Assembly (NCBI RefSeq): GCF_900188155.1
Contig: NZ_FZOG01000007.1
Location: 124,001 to 188,000 of the forward strand
Direction of reading: 5' to 3'
DNA length: 64,000 nucleotides
DNA from: Pseudomonas segetis
GTDB taxonomy: Bacteria; Pseudomonadota; Gammaproteobacteria; Pseudomonadales; Pseudomonadaceae
How positions within the stretch are numbered: the stretch's first letter is position 1; the number at the start of each line of letters is the position of its first letter. Below the pieces are notes generated by a model, which was not told where the DNA came from, searched no databases, and was given only the letters and a program-made list of their open reading frames with translations. Positions 9,192 to 17,561 of the stretch are shown piece by piece. A program made the position numbers and the translations under genes.

Positions 9192-9926
9192 ATGACCGGA
9201 ATCATCAAGACGCATACGCCCCATCAAGCCCACTGCAAGGATTGCAGTCTGGCGAGCCTATGCCTGCCACTTTCATTGAACCTAGAAGACATGGATGCGC
9301 TGGATGAAATCGTAAAACGCGGTCGCCCCTTGAAAAAAGGCGAGTTCCTGTTTCGCCAGGGCGACAACTTTGGCTCGGTATTCGCCGTGCGTTCCGGTGC
9401 ATTAAAAACCTTCACCCTGAGTGACGCCGGCGAAGAGCAGATCACCGGCTTCCATCTACCGAGCGAACTGGTCGGGCTTTCCGGCATGGACAGCGAAACC
9501 TACCCGGTATCGGCCTTGGCGCTTGAAACCACCTCGGTCTGTGAGATTCCCTTTGAACGCCTGGATGACCTGACGGCCAAACTGCCCCAGCTGCGCCGCC
9601 AACTCATGCGCATCATGAGCCGCGAGATTCGTGACGATCAGCAAATGATGCTGCTGTTGTCGAAGAAAAACGCTGATGAGCGCATTGCCACTTTCCTGGT
9701 CAACTTGTCGGCCCGCTTCCGCGCCCGTGGCTTTTCGTCTCAACAGTTTCGCCTGGCCATGTCGCGCAATGAAATTGGCAACTACCTGGGTCTGGCAGTG
9801 GAAACCGTGTCACGGGTGTTCACCCGCTTCCAGCAGAACAAGCTGCTCGAAGCCGAAGGCAAGGAAGTTCGCATCATTGCCCCAATCGAACTGTGCGAGC
9901 TCGCTGGCGGTAATATCGAGAGCTAA
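9192..9926 (+). CDS. anr: Oxygen-sensing transcriptional regulator Anr (FNR family)
   Basis: This 244-residue global regulator of anaerobic metabolism binds an oxygen-labile 4Fe-4S cluster. Ligands are visible as Cys15, Cys18 and Cys24 (HCKDCSLASLC) plus Cys117. The cyclic-nucleotide-binding-like beta roll follows, and a C-terminal helix-turn-helix around EIGNYLGLAVETVSRVFTRF recognises TTGAT-N4-ATCAA. Expected local targets are hemN and the cco genes. All cluster ligands are intact and the length is standard. Confidence 0.97.
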   Translation: MTGIIKTHTPHQAHCKDCSLASLCLPLSLNLEDMDALDEIVKRGRPLKKGEFLFRQGDNFGSVFAVRSGALKTFTLSDAGEEQITGFHLPSELVGLSGMDSETYPVSALALETTSVCEIPFERLDDLTAKLPQLRRQLMRIMSREIRDDQQMMLLLSKKNADERIATFLVNLSARFRARGFSSQQFRLAMSRNEIGNYLGLAVETVSRVFTRFQQNKLLEAEGKEVRIIAPIELCELAGGNIES

Positions 9927-10050
9927 GCAACCCCGAGTCGGGAAGCCATGCAATGCACCATTGGCATTTCGCATTTTCCCAGTGCCGCTTACACCCTTTA
10001 CCAGATCTGCCCAACGCCAGTATTAAGCGACAATCTACCCAGGACGCAGC

Positions 10051-10599
10051 ATGATTTTCGATGAGTTCAGCCTTAAAACCCTGATTCGCCCCGTGCAGGA
10101 CTTCCCTAAGCCGGGCGTGGTTTTTCGCGATATCACCCCACTGTTCCAGTCGCCGCGAGCCTTGCGCATGGTGATCGACAGCTTTATTCAGCGCTATATC
10201 GAGGCAGACTTCAGCCATATCGGCGTGATGGATGCGCGCGGTTTCCTGATTGGCTCGATCGTCGCCTATGAGCTGAACAAACCGCTGGTCCTGTTTCGCA
10301 AACAAGGCAAGTTGCCGGCCGATGTGATCAGCGAGGGTTACCAGACCGAATACGGCGAAGCCTTTCTCGAAATCCATGCCGACAGCCTCGGCAAGGGCGA
10401 TAAAGTATTGATGTTTGATGACCTTATTGCCACCGGCGGGACCTTGCTGGCAGCCGTACAACTGGTCCGTCGCCTGGGAGCGAGCATCTATGAAGCGGCT
10501 GCCATCATTGATTTGCCCGAACTCGGTGGTTCGCAAAAACTCGTGGATGCAGGCATTCCGACATTTGCCCTGACGGCTTTCGCCCTCGACGAAAAATAG
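10051..10599 (+). CDS. apt: Adenine phosphoribosyltransferase
   Basis: This 182-residue purine salvage enzyme converts adenine and PRPP to AMP. The PRPP-binding motif is VLMFDDLIATGGT, and the N-terminal DFPKPGVVFRDITPLF segment is diagnostic for APRT. It lies directly downstream of anr, as in other pseudomonads, and is followed by a strong terminator. Confidence 0.97.
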   Translation: MIFDEFSLKTLIRPVQDFPKPGVVFRDITPLFQSPRALRMVIDSFIQRYIEADFSHIGVMDARGFLIGSIVAYELNKPLVLFRKQGKLPADVISEGYQTEYGEAFLEIHADSLGKGDKVLMFDDLIATGGTLLAAVQLVRRLGASIYEAAAIIDLPELGGSQKLVDAGIPTFALTAFALDEK

Positions 10600-10617
10600 C
10601 CTGCTTCCCTGCCAGAT

Positions 10618-10657
10618 AAACGCCCGCTTTTGCAGCCCCAAAGCGGGCGTTTTGCTT
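10618..10657 (+). terminator. Rho-independent terminator after apt
   Basis: AAACGCCCGCTTT (10618-10630) pairs with AAAGCGGGCGTTT (10640-10652) around a nine-base loop, followed by a T-rich stretch. Confidence 0.9.
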
Positions 10658-10805
10658 TGCACCTCATAATCTATTCTGCACAGCATCTCTGAACTTAAGT
10701 TGGCAAGAATAAACGCCAACTGGCCAGAATAGACCTCCACAAGCACCCCACCTCCTGCATTACTGATTTGGCGCTGATCACAATACACAGCCCAAGGAGT
10801 CAGTC

Positions 10806-11648
10806 ATGCAGCCAAGCAACCATTCCGCGATAGCCAGCTTCCCCGTCAGACGTATGGATTTCAACTTTGCTCAAAGCCGGAAGTATTGGTTTGCCGATGA
10901 CCCCTTCATGAGCCACTTCATGAGCAACCTGTCTTCACTCTTCCCTTACGGCGAACAGTTTTTTGTCGACAGCGTACGCGCCTGGCGCCAGCACGTTAAC
11001 GATCCGCAACTGCAAAAAGACATCAGCGCCTTTATTGGCCAAGAAGCCATGCACTCCAAGGAGCACAAGGCCTATAACAATTACGCCGCAGAGCACGGCA
11101 TTGATTTGCAGCGCCTTGAGCTAAGGGTAAAAGCCTTGCTCGAGTGGTCGAAACACTGGAGCAGCAAAAAACAGCAACTGGCGTCCACCTGTGCGCTAGA
11201 GCACTTTACCGCCACCATGGCCGAGCAACTGCTCAAGCGCGAGGACCTCACCACTCAAATGAACGACCCCAAGCTTTATCAGCTTTGGATGTGGCATGCC
11301 ATCGAAGAAAACGAACACAAGGCCGTGGCTTACGATACCTACAAGGCCATTGGGGGTGGCTACTTCACCCGGATTTGGGCGATGGTTATTGTAACCATCA
11401 GCTTTCTCTGGGTGGTTGGCGGCTTCCAGCTGCACCTGATGCGCAAGGACGGCCAACTGTTCAATTGGCGTAGCTGGGGTAAAGGCCTAAGCATTTTGTT
11501 GGGCCCGCGCCATGGCTTTTTAACGCGACTGATCAAGCCCTACCTGGCGTACTACCGACCTGATTTTCATCCATTGCAATATGATACCGAAACACTTGTA
11601 CAGCACTGGCGCAAACGCCTGGGGCTCGCAACAGCTGAGCAAGTTTGA
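10806..11648 (+). CDS. Predicted metal-dependent hydrolase (COG3687/PF10118)
   Basis: This 280-residue protein belongs to a family of predicted metal-dependent hydrolases with a ferritin-like or diiron-type helical core. Supporting residues include QEAMHSKEHKAYN, LEHFTATMAEQLL and AIEENEHKAVAYD, which give repeated Glu and His-containing helices suited to a metal pair. A hydrophobic stretch near residue 200 may touch the membrane. The substrate is unknown. It is convergent with a TetR regulator and close to a dehydrogenase and a monooxygenase relic, so lipid or hydrophobic compound metabolism is plausible. Confidence 0.8.
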   Translation: MQPSNHSAIASFPVRRMDFNFAQSRKYWFADDPFMSHFMSNLSSLFPYGEQFFVDSVRAWRQHVNDPQLQKDISAFIGQEAMHSKEHKAYNNYAAEHGIDLQRLELRVKALLEWSKHWSSKKQQLASTCALEHFTATMAEQLLKREDLTTQMNDPKLYQLWMWHAIEENEHKAVAYDTYKAIGGGYFTRIWAMVIVTISFLWVVGGFQLHLMRKDGQLFNWRSWGKGLSILLGPRHGFLTRLIKPYLAYYRPDFHPLQYDTETLVQHWRKRLGLATAEQV

Positions 11649-11689
11649 GCAACGCCCGGTGCATGCCGGGCTTGCCCATCAAAGCGGGT

Positions 11690-12364
11690 TCAAACGGGCA
11701 GTTTCAGCTGACCTGCTTCATGCAGCACCATGGCCCCTGTAAAAAGCATGACCACCTGTTCTTCGGCAAGGGCACGAATTGAATCGCGCTGCTCAGGCTG
11801 ATTGATGTAATCGAGCGACATCTGCAGCAAATTCCGGGTAATCAACCTGGCGACCTGTTCTATTGCTTGCGGATCGACCCTCTTGGGCAGTAGCTCAAGC
11901 TCGATTATATCCTCGGCCATGTCCGTCGCCAGTCCCGAGATCATCAGGTGCAGCGCCTTACGCAGTACTGCAGATGGGCCTTGCAGTTCGCGAACGCCCA
12001 ACATGATCGCCTGAGGGTTATCTGCGACAAAATCAAAAAACAGCACGACAGTCTGATGACATACCTTGCGCCCACGGCCAAGGCTGACACCAAACAATTC
12101 TGGTCCGTCGGCGTGGGAGGCTTCTTCAGCACGGCATGCAGCCTCCCGACGTAAATGTCGCAGCGGCTGACGCAATCTGGCGGCCAGTTGATCAATGGCT
12201 GCCAGCCCCAGGTCATCGATATCACTGAAGTGACGGTAGAAGGTATTGGGGTTCAGCCCCGCCTCGCGGGCCAGCTCGCGTATGCCCAGGCTCTTGAGGT
12301 TGCGGTTGTTTGCAGTGAGTCGCAACGCCGCCTCAAGCAGTAACTGCTTACCCGACACAGTCAT
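11690..12364 (-). CDS. TetR-family transcriptional regulator (FabR/DesT-like)
   Basis: This 224-residue repressor starts at the ATG at 12364 behind CAGGAGGAGG; the frame is open for another 41 codons upstream without support. The N-terminal TetR helix-turn-helix is clear (LGIRELAREAGLNPNTFYRHFSDIDDLG), resembling regulators of fatty acid desaturation such as FabR and DesT. The C-terminal ligand domain is variable. A near-perfect palindrome overlaps its own predicted promoter, suggesting autorepression. Likely targets are the flanking hydrolase and dehydrogenase genes, by context only. Confidence 0.85.
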   Translation of the reverse strand: MTVSGKQLLLEAALRLTANNRNLKSLGIRELAREAGLNPNTFYRHFSDIDDLGLAAIDQLAARLRQPLRHLRREAACRAEEASHADGPELFGVSLGRGRKVCHQTVVLFFDFVADNPQAIMLGVRELQGPSAVLRKALHLMISGLATDMAEDIIELELLPKRVDPQAIEQVARLITRNLLQMSLDYINQPEQRDSIRALAEEQVVMLFTGAMVLHEAGQLKLPV

Positions 12365-12420
12365 TTTTACCTCCTCCTGGCAACATGTCCGGCCCATCTT
12401 ATAGCTGGTCAGGCAAGGCT

Positions 12421-12449
12421 GATATTGCCGCCAAGTATACAAGTGTCTA
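12421..12449 (-). promoter_or_regulatory. Predicted sigma-70 promoter of the TetR gene
   Basis: On the minus strand TAGACA (12449-12444) and AATATC (12426-12421) are separated by exactly 17 bases, upstream of the regulator start at 12364. The -35 element lies inside the palindrome at 12435-12450. Confidence 0.55.
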
Positions 12450-12450
12450 C
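12435..12450. promoter_or_regulatory. Candidate TetR operator palindrome
   Basis: GTATACAAGTGTCTAC is a 16-base dyad of form GTA-N-ACA-AG-TGT-N-TAC with a single mismatched pair. It overlaps the -35 of the promoter predicted for the TetR gene, the usual arrangement for autorepression. Confidence 0.5.
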
Positions 12451-12512
12451 ATTGAGTAGCAGCCGTAAGCGCCAGTAAAAAAACCAATAACAGATGGCCA
12501 TGGAACCTGCCT

Positions 12513-12851
12513 GTGAATGCATCAGTACCCGCTCAACGCTACGCAGTGGCGATCAATGACAGTGGCTTCTATGGGCTTGGCATGGCAACGGGTCTAAAAC
12601 AACAGCGCGAGACTGATATCCGGGCTTTCAAAATCGAAGCCGGTTGCGCCTGTGACGTTCCGCATCACCTGCACGCTTTCCCGCCTGCCATCTTCGGTAT
12701 CGGCGCTGACCCTGATGACCCAATACCGCGCAATGTGGTTTTCGGGCTTGACGGCATGGTCCTGGTCGATCCCAGGCCAGGGTTTACATGGCCGAGACTC
12801 AATCTTGAGCCGACAACCTGTCACTTCAATCGCAAGCAGCCTGCGCATTAA
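12513..12851 (+). pseudogene. Remnant of a flavin-containing (Baeyer-Villiger type) monooxygenase gene
   Basis: The translation of this 112-codon frame reads like both ends of a flavin monooxygenase of roughly 490 residues with the middle removed. Codons 9-30 (RYAVAINDSGFYGLGMATGL) match the FAD-binding start, although the GxGxxG fingerprint is damaged (NDSGFYG). GCACDVPHHLHAF matches the conserved CACDVPSHLYSF segment, with the GGTW region between them deleted. Near the end, DPRPGFTWP matches the C-terminal LWPGFTW motif, and just before it another frame (from 12652) reads AMWFSGLTAWSW, resembling the WxSGxxxWY motif. This indicates a deletion plus a frameshift. The adjacent dehydrogenase and TetR genes are usual neighbours of intact copies. 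Confidence 0.7.
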
Positions 12852-12891
12852 GTGCTAGGCAATACTGTTTAACAGCTAGGGAGCCTTCTGC

Positions 12892-13776
12892 ATGAAATCA
12901 TTCGAGAATAAAGTCGCAGCCATCACCGGCGCCGCCTCGGGCATTGGTCGCGCCCTCGCCTTCGGCCTCGCCCGCCAAGGCTGTGCATTGGCGTTGTCTG
13001 ATGTAGATGCCCATGGCCTGGATGAAACAGCTGAGCAAGCTCGCAGGCTGGGGGTAAAGGTTCAGAGCACTGTTGTCGACGTTACTGACCGTGAGGCCAT
13101 GCATGCCTGGGCCAGCGAGGTGGTTGAGACCTTTGGCAAGGTCAATGCGATCTTCAATAACGCCGGGGTCGCCCAGAGCGGCACGGTCGAGGGCAATGAC
13201 TACAGCGACTATGAATGGGTCATGAACATCAACTTCTGGGGCGTCGTAAATGGCACCAAGGCCTTCCTGCCTCACCTGAAAGCCTCGGGTACCGGCCATG
13301 TCATCAACCTATCCAGTATTTTCGGCATTTTCTCGCAACCGGGTATGAGCACTTATAACGCAAGCAAGTTCGCTGTGCGCGGCTTTACCGAAGCACTGCG
13401 CCAGGAACTGGACATGATCCACTGTGGCGTATCTGCCAGCTGTGTTCATCCAGGCGGGATAAAAACCAATATCGCCAATACCGCAAGAATGAATGCCAGC
13501 ATGCAGGCCATGACAGGACAAGATAACGAGCAGGCACGCCAACAGTTCAATGACCTGCTTATGCTCACCACGGCCGAGCATGCTGCAAAAGTCATCATCA
13601 AGGGGGTACTGAAGAATAAACGCCGAATACTCATTGGCGCCGATGCCTATGCGATGGACTGGATGCAACGCTTGATGCCTGCTCTCTATCAACGCGTGGT
13701 GATCGCGAGCATGAGACAGGGCGTCAAGCTCGGCAAGAAGCAGGCAAAGAGTGCACTGTCCAAGACTGACGCTTGA
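12892..13776 (+). CDS. Short-chain dehydrogenase/reductase
   Basis: This 294-residue classical SDR has the NAD(P)-binding TGAASGIG motif (residues 14-21), NNAG (about 91-94), an active-site Ser in NLSSIFG and the catalytic YNASK. The C-terminal extension beyond a minimal 250-residue SDR is like that of family members clustered with flavin monooxygenases. The immediate upstream region holds the monooxygenase remnant, so this enzyme may have lost its pathway partner. Substrate unknown. GGGAG lies about eight bases before the ATG. Confidence 0.9.
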   Translation: MKSFENKVAAITGAASGIGRALAFGLARQGCALALSDVDAHGLDETAEQARRLGVKVQSTVVDVTDREAMHAWASEVVETFGKVNAIFNNAGVAQSGTVEGNDYSDYEWVMNINFWGVVNGTKAFLPHLKASGTGHVINLSSIFGIFSQPGMSTYNASKFAVRGFTEALRQELDMIHCGVSASCVHPGGIKTNIANTARMNASMQAMTGQDNEQARQQFNDLLMLTTAEHAAKVIIKGVLKNKRRILIGADAYAMDWMQRLMPALYQRVVIASMRQGVKLGKKQAKSALSKTDA

Positions 13777-13851
13777 ACTGTCTCATTGGCACGCGCTGCT
13801 GAAGAACAGGCCTTAGCCTGGGAAAGCTTGCGCCAAGGTCGAGGCCGGACG

Positions 13852-14085
13852 CTAGCGCAGTGGCTCACGAGGCTTGCTGCGCAAGGGCTCCAGTAATGCA
13901 CTCAAACCATTGTGGTCAATCTCTTGCATCAGCTGTAGCAACTGACCAATCTGCCCCTTGGGAAATCCTTCACGGGCAAACCAATTGAGGTAATGGCCAG
14001 GCAGGTCGGCAATCAGTCGGCCTTTATATTTGCCAAAAGGCATTTCCAGCGTGACCAGCAGCTTTAAATCTTCAGGCTTCATCAC
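13852..14085 (-). CDS. DUF3820 family protein
   Basis: This 77-residue protein carries the family core MPFGKYKGRLIADLPGHYLNWFAREGFPKGQIGQLL. Proteins of this family are small, cytoplasmic and widespread in gammaproteobacteria; some are annotated as quorum-sensing-regulated virulence factors, but the molecular role is not settled. The frame opens with two ATG codons (14085 and 14082) and either could be used. It stands alone between a dehydrogenase and a divergent glutaredoxin-like gene. Confidence 0.85.
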   Translation of the reverse strand: MMKPEDLKLLVTLEMPFGKYKGRLIADLPGHYLNWFAREGFPKGQIGQLLQLMQEIDHNGLSALLEPLRSKPREPLR

Positions 14086-14225
14086 AGACCAATCTTGAAC
14101 GTTTATGCGCCGGATTATGCCAAAGCTTTAACCCAGATGCAGTGCAATTGAGCGGTTGGGCAAGTCAGCCAAGGCAAACTCAGGTAAGATTCGGGTCCGC
14201 AAATTTTCGCCCTGGACGCTTAACC

Positions 14226-14597
14226 ATGTTCATTTCAGCCCTACGCAATGGCTTAGGCCAGATCATTATCTTTATTGACTTCATCACCCGCCCGCGCAAA
14301 ATGCAGCGTTCGCCAGAGGCTCAAGCGGCGGTGGCCCAGGCTGCATCGAACCTGTCGCTGTATCAGTTCAGAGCCTGCCCGTTTTGCGTAAAGACCCGGC
14401 GCACCCTGCACAAGTTGAATGTGCCCCTGCAGTTGCGCGATGCCAAGAACGATGCCCAGGCGCGCAGTGAACTGCTTGAGCAAGGAGGCAAAATACAGGT
14501 GCCTTGCCTGCGCATCGATGAGAACGGTCAAAGTACCTGGCTCTATGAGTCCAAGGCTATTGCCAGTTACTTGCAGGACCGCTTCGCCGCCGCATAA
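14226..14597 (+). CDS. Glutaredoxin/GST N-terminal domain protein
   Basis: This 123-residue protein has an N-terminal hydrophobic segment (about residues 9-19), then a glutaredoxin-type thioredoxin fold with the active site CPFC (RACPFCVKTRRTLHKL) and the cis-Pro region QVPCLRID. The terminal WLYESKAIASYLQDRF matches the GST N-terminal domain. It is probably a membrane-associated dithiol redox protein using glutathione. I chose the ATG at 14226; the frame is open to 14142 but that extension looks non-coding. Confidence 0.85.
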   Translation: MFISALRNGLGQIIIFIDFITRPRKMQRSPEAQAAVAQAASNLSLYQFRACPFCVKTRRTLHKLNVPLQLRDAKNDAQARSELLEQGGKIQVPCLRIDENGQSTWLYESKAIASYLQDRFAAA

Positions 14598-14599
14598 GC

Positions 14600-14633
14600 A
14601 AAACGGCGCGGCCTTTTCAGGACGCGCCGCCCA
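14600..14633 (-). terminator. Terminator of the cupredoxin gene
   Basis: CGGCGCG (14604-14610) pairs with CGCGCCG (14623-14629). On the minus strand the stem is followed by TTTTGC, which fits termination of the gene at 14656-15153. Confidence 0.55.
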
Positions 14634-14655
14634 GTACAGTTACCCGTCCGACCTG

Positions 14656-15153
14656 CTAGGGACTGACTTCAATGCTGCCGACCATTCCCGCCTGGTAATG
14701 CCCGGCGATCAAGCATGCGAAGTCAAAGCGCCCCGCCTGATTGAAAGTCCAGATGATTTCACCGCTTTGCCCAGGCGCAACATGCGCCATATAGGCTGCG
14801 TGATGCTCCATGCCTGGGTGCTTGAGCATCATCTGCGCATGCTCATCAAGGGTTTCCTTGGTGCCAAGGACATACTCGTGCATTAACTTGCCATCATTGT
14901 GCAACACCAACCGTATCGTCTCTCCTTTCTTGAATGTCAGGGCGCCTGGCTTAAACCGCATGTCGTCGCCCATGCGTACATCAATCGTACGAGACACCTG
15001 GCTGGAATCCCCGGCAATTCCCCAGCGCATTTGTTCAGGTTGCGAATGCATCGAATGATCAGCCGCTGAATGATCGGCATCCGCCCATAGCACAGGGCTG
15101 GCAAGCGCCCCGCAAAGCAATACAAGGGCCAACTGCGTTTTGCTAAAAGTCAT
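14656..15153 (-). CDS. Exported cupredoxin (copper-binding) protein
   Basis: This 165-residue protein has a signal peptide (hydrophobic residues 7-20, cleavage probably near WA-DADHS), a His/Met-rich segment (DADHSAADHSMHSQPEQM) and a plastocyanin/azurin-like domain. Likely copper ligands are His92 (in KLMHEYVLG), Cys147, His152 and Met157 (FACLIAGHYQAGM), the type 1 pattern. More His and Met residues at 105-124 could bind extra copper. A role in periplasmic copper handling or electron transfer is inferred. It lies downstream of a Cys-rich exported protein on the same strand. Confidence 0.85.
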   Translation of the reverse strand: MTFSKTQLALVLLCGALASPVLWADADHSAADHSMHSQPEQMRWGIAGDSSQVSRTIDVRMGDDMRFKPGALTFKKGETIRLVLHNDGKLMHEYVLGTKETLDEHAQMMLKHPGMEHHAAYMAHVAPGQSGEIIWTFNQAGRFDFACLIAGHYQAGMVGSIEVSP

Positions 15154-15173
15154 ATCAAACCTCGATTAAATCC

Positions 15174-15196
15174 TGCCCTGCAGCAGATGCAGGGCA
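15174..15196 (-). repeat. Nine-base-pair perfect hairpin between the two copper-linked genes
   Basis: TGCCCTGCA (15174-15182) pairs perfectly with TGCAGGGCA (15188-15196) around a five-base loop. No T-tract follows on either strand. It sits 20 bases upstream of the cupredoxin ATG and could be a leader structure or partial terminator. Confidence 0.45.
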
Positions 15197-15238
15197 AGGC
15201 AATAAACGGCTCTTTAGAGCCGAAACCAAATGCGAGAA

Positions 15239-15589
15239 TTAAACGAGGTCGTTACGTGGGGGGCGCTTCGGCAGATCGCCTATGTGGCCGATGAACCGAG
15301 GGCTCGGCTGGACAGCCAGGGTGGTCGCTACAACTGTCGGGGTTTTCAGCAATGGGGCTGCCAGGGCGGCGGCGCTCAAGCACATTGAACAATGCATGCA
15401 AAGCTGGCTGGCGATGGACTGGTGCCCGGTATCACCTGTATTGGTCTCCAGGCTGTGGCACTGGGGCGATTCGGACACTGAAAGCTGGCTAAGCGACAAG
15501 CAGTTTTGCATGTTGATCACTGCCATGTTTTGCACAGGCAGTGCAAATAGCATCAGGCAGGCGACCAATACTCGCAGAATCTTGTGCAT
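15239..15589 (-). CDS. Cys-rich exported small protein, possibly DUF2946-like
   Basis: This 116-residue protein begins with a hydrophobic signal or anchor (residues 4-20) and carries a CMHCSMC cluster (Cys64, 67, 70) plus Cys30 and Cys44. A second hydrophobic segment follows at about 71-90. The tail GDLPKRPPRN resembles small proteins found beside copper and heavy-metal resistance genes. With the cupredoxin 85 bases downstream on the same strand, a metal-related role is likely. Family assignment is tentative. Confidence 0.6.
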   Translation of the reverse strand: MHKILRVLVACLMLFALPVQNMAVINMQNCLSLSQLSVSESPQCHSLETNTGDTGHQSIASQLCMHCSMCLSAAALAAPLLKTPTVVATTLAVQPSPRFIGHIGDLPKRPPRNDLV

Positions 15590-15679
15590 GTAAGCAGTGC
15601 AACGCCAGAAGTGAGAAACCAGCTGGAATTATGCCAACAAAAAAGCTGCAAGCCCAACCCCAGCAGGTTTCATATTGCG

Positions 15680-16282
15680 TCAATCAAACATGTCGACATG
15701 CCCAGGCTGGCTGGAAATCCGATCCAGCCATTGGCGTATCGCAGGAAACTCACCCAATTCAAAGCCACCTTCATGGGCCACATGGGTGTAGGCATAAAGC
15801 GCGATATCCGCGATTGAATATTGCTCACCAACCAGATAAGGCGTGTTTTGCAGTTGTTTTTCCATGACTCTCAGCGCTTTGTATCCGAGCACATGGCAGC
15901 GCTGGTATTCGGCCAAGCGCTCTTCAGGCATGTTCAGATACAGCTGGATAAAACGCGCCACGGCTATACTTGGCTCATGGCTGTACTGCTCGAAAAACTG
16001 CCATTGCAGCACCTGGGTACGCAAGCGCGGTTCCGTCGGCAAGAACCGGCTGCCTTCGGCAAGGTAGTTGAGAATCGCATTTGACTCCCAAAGACAGGTG
16101 CCGTCCTCAAGCTCAAGCACCGGGATTTTGCCGTTAGGATTCTTGGCCAGAAATGCCTCGGTTTGCGTTTCGCCCTTGAGGATATCAATGGCTATCCACT
16201 CATAAGGCATACCCAGCAGGTTGAGCAGTAACTTGATTTTGTAGCAGTTGCCTGAACGATAATCGCCATAGACCTTCAACAT
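15680..16282 (-). CDS. Glutathione S-transferase family protein
   Basis: This 200-residue cytosolic GST has a thioredoxin-like N-terminal domain (MLKVYGDYRSGNCYKIKLLLNLL, with GKIPVLELEDG giving the cis-Pro and LWESNAILNYL the glutathione gamma-Glu site) and an all-helical C-terminal domain (DIALYAYTHVAHEGGF). Length is typical. The substrate cannot be predicted. It lies downstream of the aminotransferase on the same strand with a 78-base gap, so co-transcription is possible. Confidence 0.92.
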   Translation of the reverse strand: MLKVYGDYRSGNCYKIKLLLNLLGMPYEWIAIDILKGETQTEAFLAKNPNGKIPVLELEDGTCLWESNAILNYLAEGSRFLPTEPRLRTQVLQWQFFEQYSHEPSIAVARFIQLYLNMPEERLAEYQRCHVLGYKALRVMEKQLQNTPYLVGEQYSIADIALYAYTHVAHEGGFELGEFPAIRQWLDRISSQPGHVDMFD

Positions 16283-16360
16283 CGCCCTACTCCTGTTTGT
16301 GCGAGGCCTACGCCTCGCAATGGCTGATAACGAATCAACAATGGTCGCCCTGTACCGGGC

Positions 16361-17527
16361 TCAAGCAGCCACCTCTGCTTGCGCAACACGGATCACTCCT
16401 GCCAGGCGCTGCAAGCCTTCACTCAAGCGCTCAGGCGCGACGTGGCTGAAATTCAAGCGCAGGTGCCCAGGATTCTGATCCGGATCGATAAAGAAAGGCT
16501 CGCCCGGCATAAAGGCAATGTTCTGTGCCAACGCAGGCCCCAGCAGAGTACGCGTATCCAATGGCTGCTTGAGTGTCAGCCAGAAGAACAACCCGCCCTG
16601 CGGGATCTCCCAATCAGCCAGGTCGGCAAAGTGCTCGAGCAATGCGGCCTGCATGGCATCGCGACGTAAACGATAGAACTGACGTAACTGCGCCAGGTGA
16701 TCACGATAATGCTGGCTCCCCAGCCACTGCAGCGCCTGCCATTGGCCAATGCGATTGGTATGTAGGTCAGCCGACTGTTTCAGGCGCAACAGATGCGGAT
16801 ACAGGTCTGGGGTGGCGATCAGATAACCCACACGCAGCCCCGGCAATAATGTCTTGGATACGGTACCGGTGTAGACCCAGCTCGCCTTTTGCAAGCGGCT
16901 GACAATCGGGGTTGCGCTCCCCTCATCGAACACCAGCTCACGATAGGGCTCATCCTCGATCAGGGTTACTCCAAACTCGTCGAGTAATGCGGCAACAGCA
17001 TCACGCTTGGCTTCGCTGTAACGGACAGCCGATGGATTCTGGAAGGTTGGAATCAAGTAAGCGAATGCAGGCTTATGCTTTTCCAGACGCTGGCGCAGAG
17101 CCGCGAGCTCCGGACCATCGGCCTCCTGCGGTACGGCGATGCAATCAGCACCAAATAACTGGAAAGCCTGCAATGCAGCCAGGTAGGTTGGCGCCTCAAC
17201 CAGTACTTCGGTCCCCGGATCGATAAACAGCTTGCTGACTAGGTCCAGGGTTTGCTGCGAGCCACTGACAATCAATACCTGGCTGGCATCGCAGGGCACC
17301 CCCAGGGCACGGGCTTCTGCGGCGATTACCTCACGCAACTCCGGCTCGCCCTCACTCATTCCGTACTGGCCGATATTGGCTGGCATTTGCGCCCAATCGA
17401 CTTTCGGCAGCATCGGCTCTGCAGGCAAACCTCCGGCAAACGACATCACTTCAGGGCGCTGCGCCGCGGAGAGAATTTCACGAATCAAAGAGCTTTTCAG
17501 GCGGGCAATACGTTCAGAGAAGGCCAT
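16361..17527 (-). CDS. PLP-dependent aminotransferase (class I/II, 2-aminoadipate type)
   Basis: This 388-residue fold-type I aminotransferase resembles the LysN/2-aminoadipate and aromatic aminotransferase group, without a GntR helix-turn-helix. The N-terminal MSFAGGLPAEPMLP and GMSEGEPELREVIA segments are typical, and the PLP lysine is in YTGTVSKTLLPGLRVGYL. The C-terminal NPGHLRLNFSHV supplies the carboxylate-binding Arg. It is divergent from a MarR gene with paired palindromes between them, suggesting control by that regulator. Natural substrate unknown. Confidence 0.9.
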   Translation of the reverse strand: MAFSERIARLKSSLIREILSAAQRPEVMSFAGGLPAEPMLPKVDWAQMPANIGQYGMSEGEPELREVIAAEARALGVPCDASQVLIVSGSQQTLDLVSKLFIDPGTEVLVEAPTYLAALQAFQLFGADCIAVPQEADGPELAALRQRLEKHKPAFAYLIPTFQNPSAVRYSEAKRDAVAALLDEFGVTLIEDEPYRELVFDEGSATPIVSRLQKASWVYTGTVSKTLLPGLRVGYLIATPDLYPHLLRLKQSADLHTNRIGQWQALQWLGSQHYRDHLAQLRQFYRLRRDAMQAALLEHFADLADWEIPQGGLFFWLTLKQPLDTRTLLGPALAQNIAFMPGEPFFIDPDQNPGHLRLNFSHVAPERLSEGLQRLAGVIRVAQAEVAA

Positions 17528-17561
17528 CGTTTACACCAGGTGATTATTTGTCGGAAGTAAG

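Noticed and set aside
12594..12848. 84-codon minus-strand frame in the monooxygenase relic
   Set aside because: The plus-strand frames carry the recognisable monooxygenase motifs; the minus frame shows no known domain.
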